From Nocardia cyriacigeorgica (GTDB taxonomy: Bacteria; Actinomycetota; Actinomycetes; Mycobacteriales; Mycobacteriaceae): a stretch of 64,000 bases of DNA. The stretch covers positions 124,001-188,000 of the forward strand of contig NZ_JARWNX010000051.1 of NCBI RefSeq assembly GCF_029868385.1, in the 5' to 3' direction. Positions 62,216-64,000 of this stretch are shown here, in pieces. The first letter of the stretch is position 1. Every line of letters starts with the position of its first letter. A program made the position numbers and the translations under genes. Below the pieces are notes generated by a model. That model made no database searches. It saw only the letters and a list, made by a program, of their open reading frames with translations, and was not told where the DNA came from.

Positions 62216-62246
62216 TTGACCTGAACAATGGTCGAGGTTCTATGTT
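62216..62246 (+). promoter_or_regulatory. MerR-type promoter (19-bp spacer) before the flavin-fold gene
   Basis: The -35 TTGACC (62216-62221) and -10 TATGTT (62241-62246) are separated by 19 bp, the long spacer typical of MerR/SoxR-controlled promoters. Between them lies the dyad ACCTGAAC-AATG-GTCGAGGT, with half-sites ACCT and AGGT as in MerR-family operators. The expected start is at about the ATG of the next gene (62253), giving a leaderless mRNA. No MerR gene is in the window. Confidence 0.7.
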
Positions 62247-62252
62247 CGGGTC

Positions 62253-62675
62253 ATGGGAATTCTCACCGACGTAGAACGCGACTATCTGCACACCGTCCGG
62301 CTGTGTCGGCTGTCCACTGTCACGCCGGACGGACAGCCGATGACGGTACCGCTCAGCTTTCGACTCAACGACGATGACACGATCGACATCGGCGGACCGA
62401 ATCACGCCAACACAAGGCGCTTCCGCAATGTGCTCGCCAATCCGAAGGTGAGCGTGCTGTTCGACGATATGACCCCGGATCGCCCCGGTGAATTGGTGCC
62501 GGGCAAGGGCCGCGGTATCGAGATCCGCGGCGTCGCCGAGACTCTCACCGTCGACGTGCCACCGGTGGCCCCCGACTGGTTCTCCAACGACATCATCCGG
62601 ATCCACCCACGCCGGGTGCACAGCTGGCATATCGATGCGGCCGATCCTCCGGGCCGCGCACGCACGGTCGCCTGA
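62253..62675 (+). CDS. PPOX-class F420-dependent flavin-fold protein
   Basis: A 140-residue split beta-barrel protein with MGILTDVERDYLHTVRLCRL, STVTPDGQPMTVPLSFRLND and ANPKVSVLFDDMTPDRPGEL. It matches the pyridoxamine 5'-phosphate oxidase group annotated as F420-dependent or FMN-binding. No ribosome site lies before the ATG, which fits leaderless translation from the promoter just upstream. Its specific reductase role is unknown. Confidence 0.87.
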   Translation: MGILTDVERDYLHTVRLCRLSTVTPDGQPMTVPLSFRLNDDDTIDIGGPNHANTRRFRNVLANPKVSVLFDDMTPDRPGELVPGKGRGIEIRGVAETLTVDVPPVAPDWFSNDIIRIHPRRVHSWHIDAADPPGRARTVA

Positions 62676-62686
62676 CCGACAACAGA

Positions 62687-62721
62687 CGAAGGCCCGTCCG
62701 CTGATGGCGGACGGGCCTTCG
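62687..62721. terminator. Bidirectional terminator between flavin-fold gene and ilvC
   Basis: Arms CGAAGGCCCGTCCGC and its complement form a perfect 15-bp stem with a 5-nt TGATG loop, between convergent stops. Confidence 0.9.
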
Positions 62722-62735
62722 CGAGCTACGAAACC

Positions 62736-63749
62736 CTATGCGGTTTCGGTGATCGGGCGATCGACCCAGCTCATCAGACCACGCAGCTTGGCGCCGGTGA
62801 CCTCGATCGGGTGCTCGGCGTTCTGCTTGCGCAGCGCCTCGAGCTCCTTGTTGCCGCCCTCGACATTGGCGACCAGACGCTTGACGAAGGTGCCGTCCTG
62901 GATGTCGCGGAGGATGTCCTGCATCCGCTTCTTGGTGTCGGCGTCGATGACCCGCGGGCCCGACAGGTAGCCACCGAACTCGGCGGTGTCGGAGACCGAG
63001 TAGTTCATCCGCGCGATGCCGCCCTCGTACATCAGGTCGACGATCAGCTTCAGCTCGTGCAGCACCTCGAAGTAGGCCATCTCCGGCGCGTAACCGGCCT
63101 CGACCATGACCTCGAAACCGGTCTTGACCAGTTCCTCGGTGCCACCGCAGAGCACGGCCTGCTCACCGAACAGGTCGGTCTCGGTCTCTTCCTTGAAGGT
63201 GGTCTTGATGACGCCGGCGCGGGTGCCGCCGATGCCCTTGGCGTAGGACAGCGCCAGCGCCTGCCCCTCACCCTTCGGGTCCTGGTCGACCGCGATCAGG
63301 GCAGGGACACCCTTGCCGTCGGCGAACTGACGGCGCACCAGGTGGCCGGGACCCTTCGGCGCGACCATTGCGACGGTGACGTCGGCCGGAGCCTTGATCA
63401 GGCCGAAGTGGATATTGAGGCCGTGGCCGAAGAACAGCGCGTCGCCGTCTTTCAGGTTCGGCTCGATGTCATTGGTGAAGATCGACGCCTGCGCGGTGTC
63501 GGGGGCGAGCACCATGATGACGTCGGCCCACTCGGAAACCTCGGCGGGGGTGCCGACGGTCAGTCCGGCTTCCTCGGCCTTCGGCCGCGACTTCGAGCCC
63601 TCGGCGAGGCCGACGCGGACCTCGACGCCGGAATCGCGCAGGCTCAGCGAGTGCGCGTGGCCCTGGCTGCCGTATCCGATCACGGCGACCTTGCGGCCCT
63701 GGATGATCGACAGATCGGCATCGTCGTCGTAGAACATCTCGACTGCCAC
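62736..63749 (-). CDS. ilvC: Ketol-acid reductoisomerase
   Basis: IlvC catalyses the second common step of valine and isoleucine synthesis. The GTG at 63749 gives 337 residues, the usual length of class I enzymes, opening VAVEMFYDDDADL. The NADPH loop is VAVIGYGSQGHAHSLSLRDS. Also present are LAPDTAQASIF, MVAPKGPGHLVRRQF and the metal-binding Glu/Asp in DLFGEQAVLCGG and ELKLIVDLMYEGG. A GAAGGG site lies about 9 nt upstream. It follows ilvN by 82 bp. Confidence 0.98.
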   Translation of the reverse strand: MAVEMFYDDDADLSIIQGRKVAVIGYGSQGHAHSLSLRDSGVEVRVGLAEGSKSRPKAEEAGLTVGTPAEVSEWADVIMVLAPDTAQASIFTNDIEPNLKDGDALFFGHGLNIHFGLIKAPADVTVAMVAPKGPGHLVRRQFADGKGVPALIAVDQDPKGEGQALALSYAKGIGGTRAGVIKTTFKEETETDLFGEQAVLCGGTEELVKTGFEVMVEAGYAPEMAYFEVLHELKLIVDLMYEGGIARMNYSVSDTAEFGGYLSGPRVIDADTKKRMQDILRDIQDGTFVKRLVANVEGGNKELEALRKQNAEHPIEVTGAKLRGLMSWVDRPITETA

Positions 63750-63831
63750 TTGATGGGTTCCCTTCTGACGGATCGTCCCCGCGCGACGCGGGAACAGTAT
63801 GTGAATTACGAGAATCGGCGAGCGCCGGAAG

Positions 63832-64000
63832 CTAACGCGTCGCCGTGATCGACTTGGGACCGCGGCCGACCGCCACGACACCGGACTGCACGATCTCACG
63901 GATACCGTACGGTTCCAGCATCCGCAGCAACGCGTCGAGCTTGGACCGGGTTCCGGTCGCCTCGACGGTGAGCGCGTCCGGGGACACGTCGATGACCTTC
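63832..64000 (-). CDS. ilvN: Acetolactate synthase small subunit (3' end)
   Basis: The last 55 or so codons are present before the window edge. The end reads PYGIREIVQSGVVAVGRGPK and then SITATR, the standard C-terminus of the regulatory small subunit of acetohydroxyacid synthase (IlvN/IlvH). That subunit gives feedback control by valine. The ilvN-ilvC order is the usual one. The N-terminal ACT domain is off the window. Confidence 0.93.
   Translation of the reverse strand, partial: KVIDVSPDALTVEATGTRSKLDALLRMLEPYGIREIVQSGVVAVGRGPKSITATR

Overview
This is high-GC actinobacterial chromosome. The gene content and order point to Mycobacteriales, most likely Nocardia or a close relative. The evidence is the SepIVA-DUF177-rpmF-rnc-mutM block, a HupB with a long Lys/Ala tail, F420 chemistry (FbiD/CofC and two F420-type flavin-fold proteins), a RamB-type regulator, and an order (coaD-rsmD-pyc, recG-DAK2-rpmB, ung-thiL, ddl-gpsA-fbiD-ppk-mutT1-hupB-leuDC-ltbR, gltX, leuB-serA, ilvC-ilvN) that follows the order I remember from the equivalent Mycobacterium tuberculosis region. 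It is chromosomal backbone with short accessory inserts. I see no insertion sequence, prophage, CRISPR array or plasmid gene.

Layout. 1-3039: end of a kdpABC potassium pump operon. 3094-7527: reverse-strand genes of loose function, namely a frameshifted winged-helix gene, a membrane-anchored phosphate-binding-like protein, a HhH-PHP protein and a DHFR-like reductase. 7585-10913: the mutM-rnc-rpmF-DUF177-sepIVA block. 11297-16363: GtrA-like protein, then coaD, rsmD and pyruvate carboxylase. 16524-22232: a glycosyltransferase, a cobalamin riboswitch with metE, and a frameshifted ramB-like regulator. 22234-26862: recG, a DAK2/FakA-like gene and rpmB. 26973-30473: an accessory stretch with acetyltransferase, enoyl-CoA hydratase, a divergent MarR/NTF2 pair, a hydrolase and a small exported protein. 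30512-43890: ung, thiL, DUF3515, ddl, gpsA, fbiD, ppk, mutT1, hupB, leuDC, ltbR and an F420 flavin-fold protein. 44040-47389: a DUF5302 protein, two tRNA genes, gltX and an FAA hydrolase. 47674-52215: MFS transporter, leuB, an L7/L12-like small protein and serA. 52434-62675: a second accessory stretch with a 38-residue peptide gene, APC permease, HxlR and GlxA regulators, cold shock protein, a MoxR/CoxE pair, VOC protein, DUF2252 protein, a secreted WDHDR-repeat protein and a flavin-fold gene behind a MerR-type promoter. 62736-64000: ilvC and the 3' end of ilvN.

Functional links. Branched-chain amino acid synthesis is present in three pieces (leuCD with ltbR, leuB, ilvC-ilvN), with serA nearby. 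GltX sits directly upstream of tRNA-Gln and tRNA-Glu, both of which a non-discriminating GltX would charge. MetE lies behind a B12 riboswitch. The clearest items for follow-up are two single-base frameshifts in otherwise intact conserved genes, a MerR-type 19-bp-spacer promoter that places its start at the ATG, several operator-like palindromes, and two small exported or peptide genes. I did not find a convincing wholly new multi-gene system.
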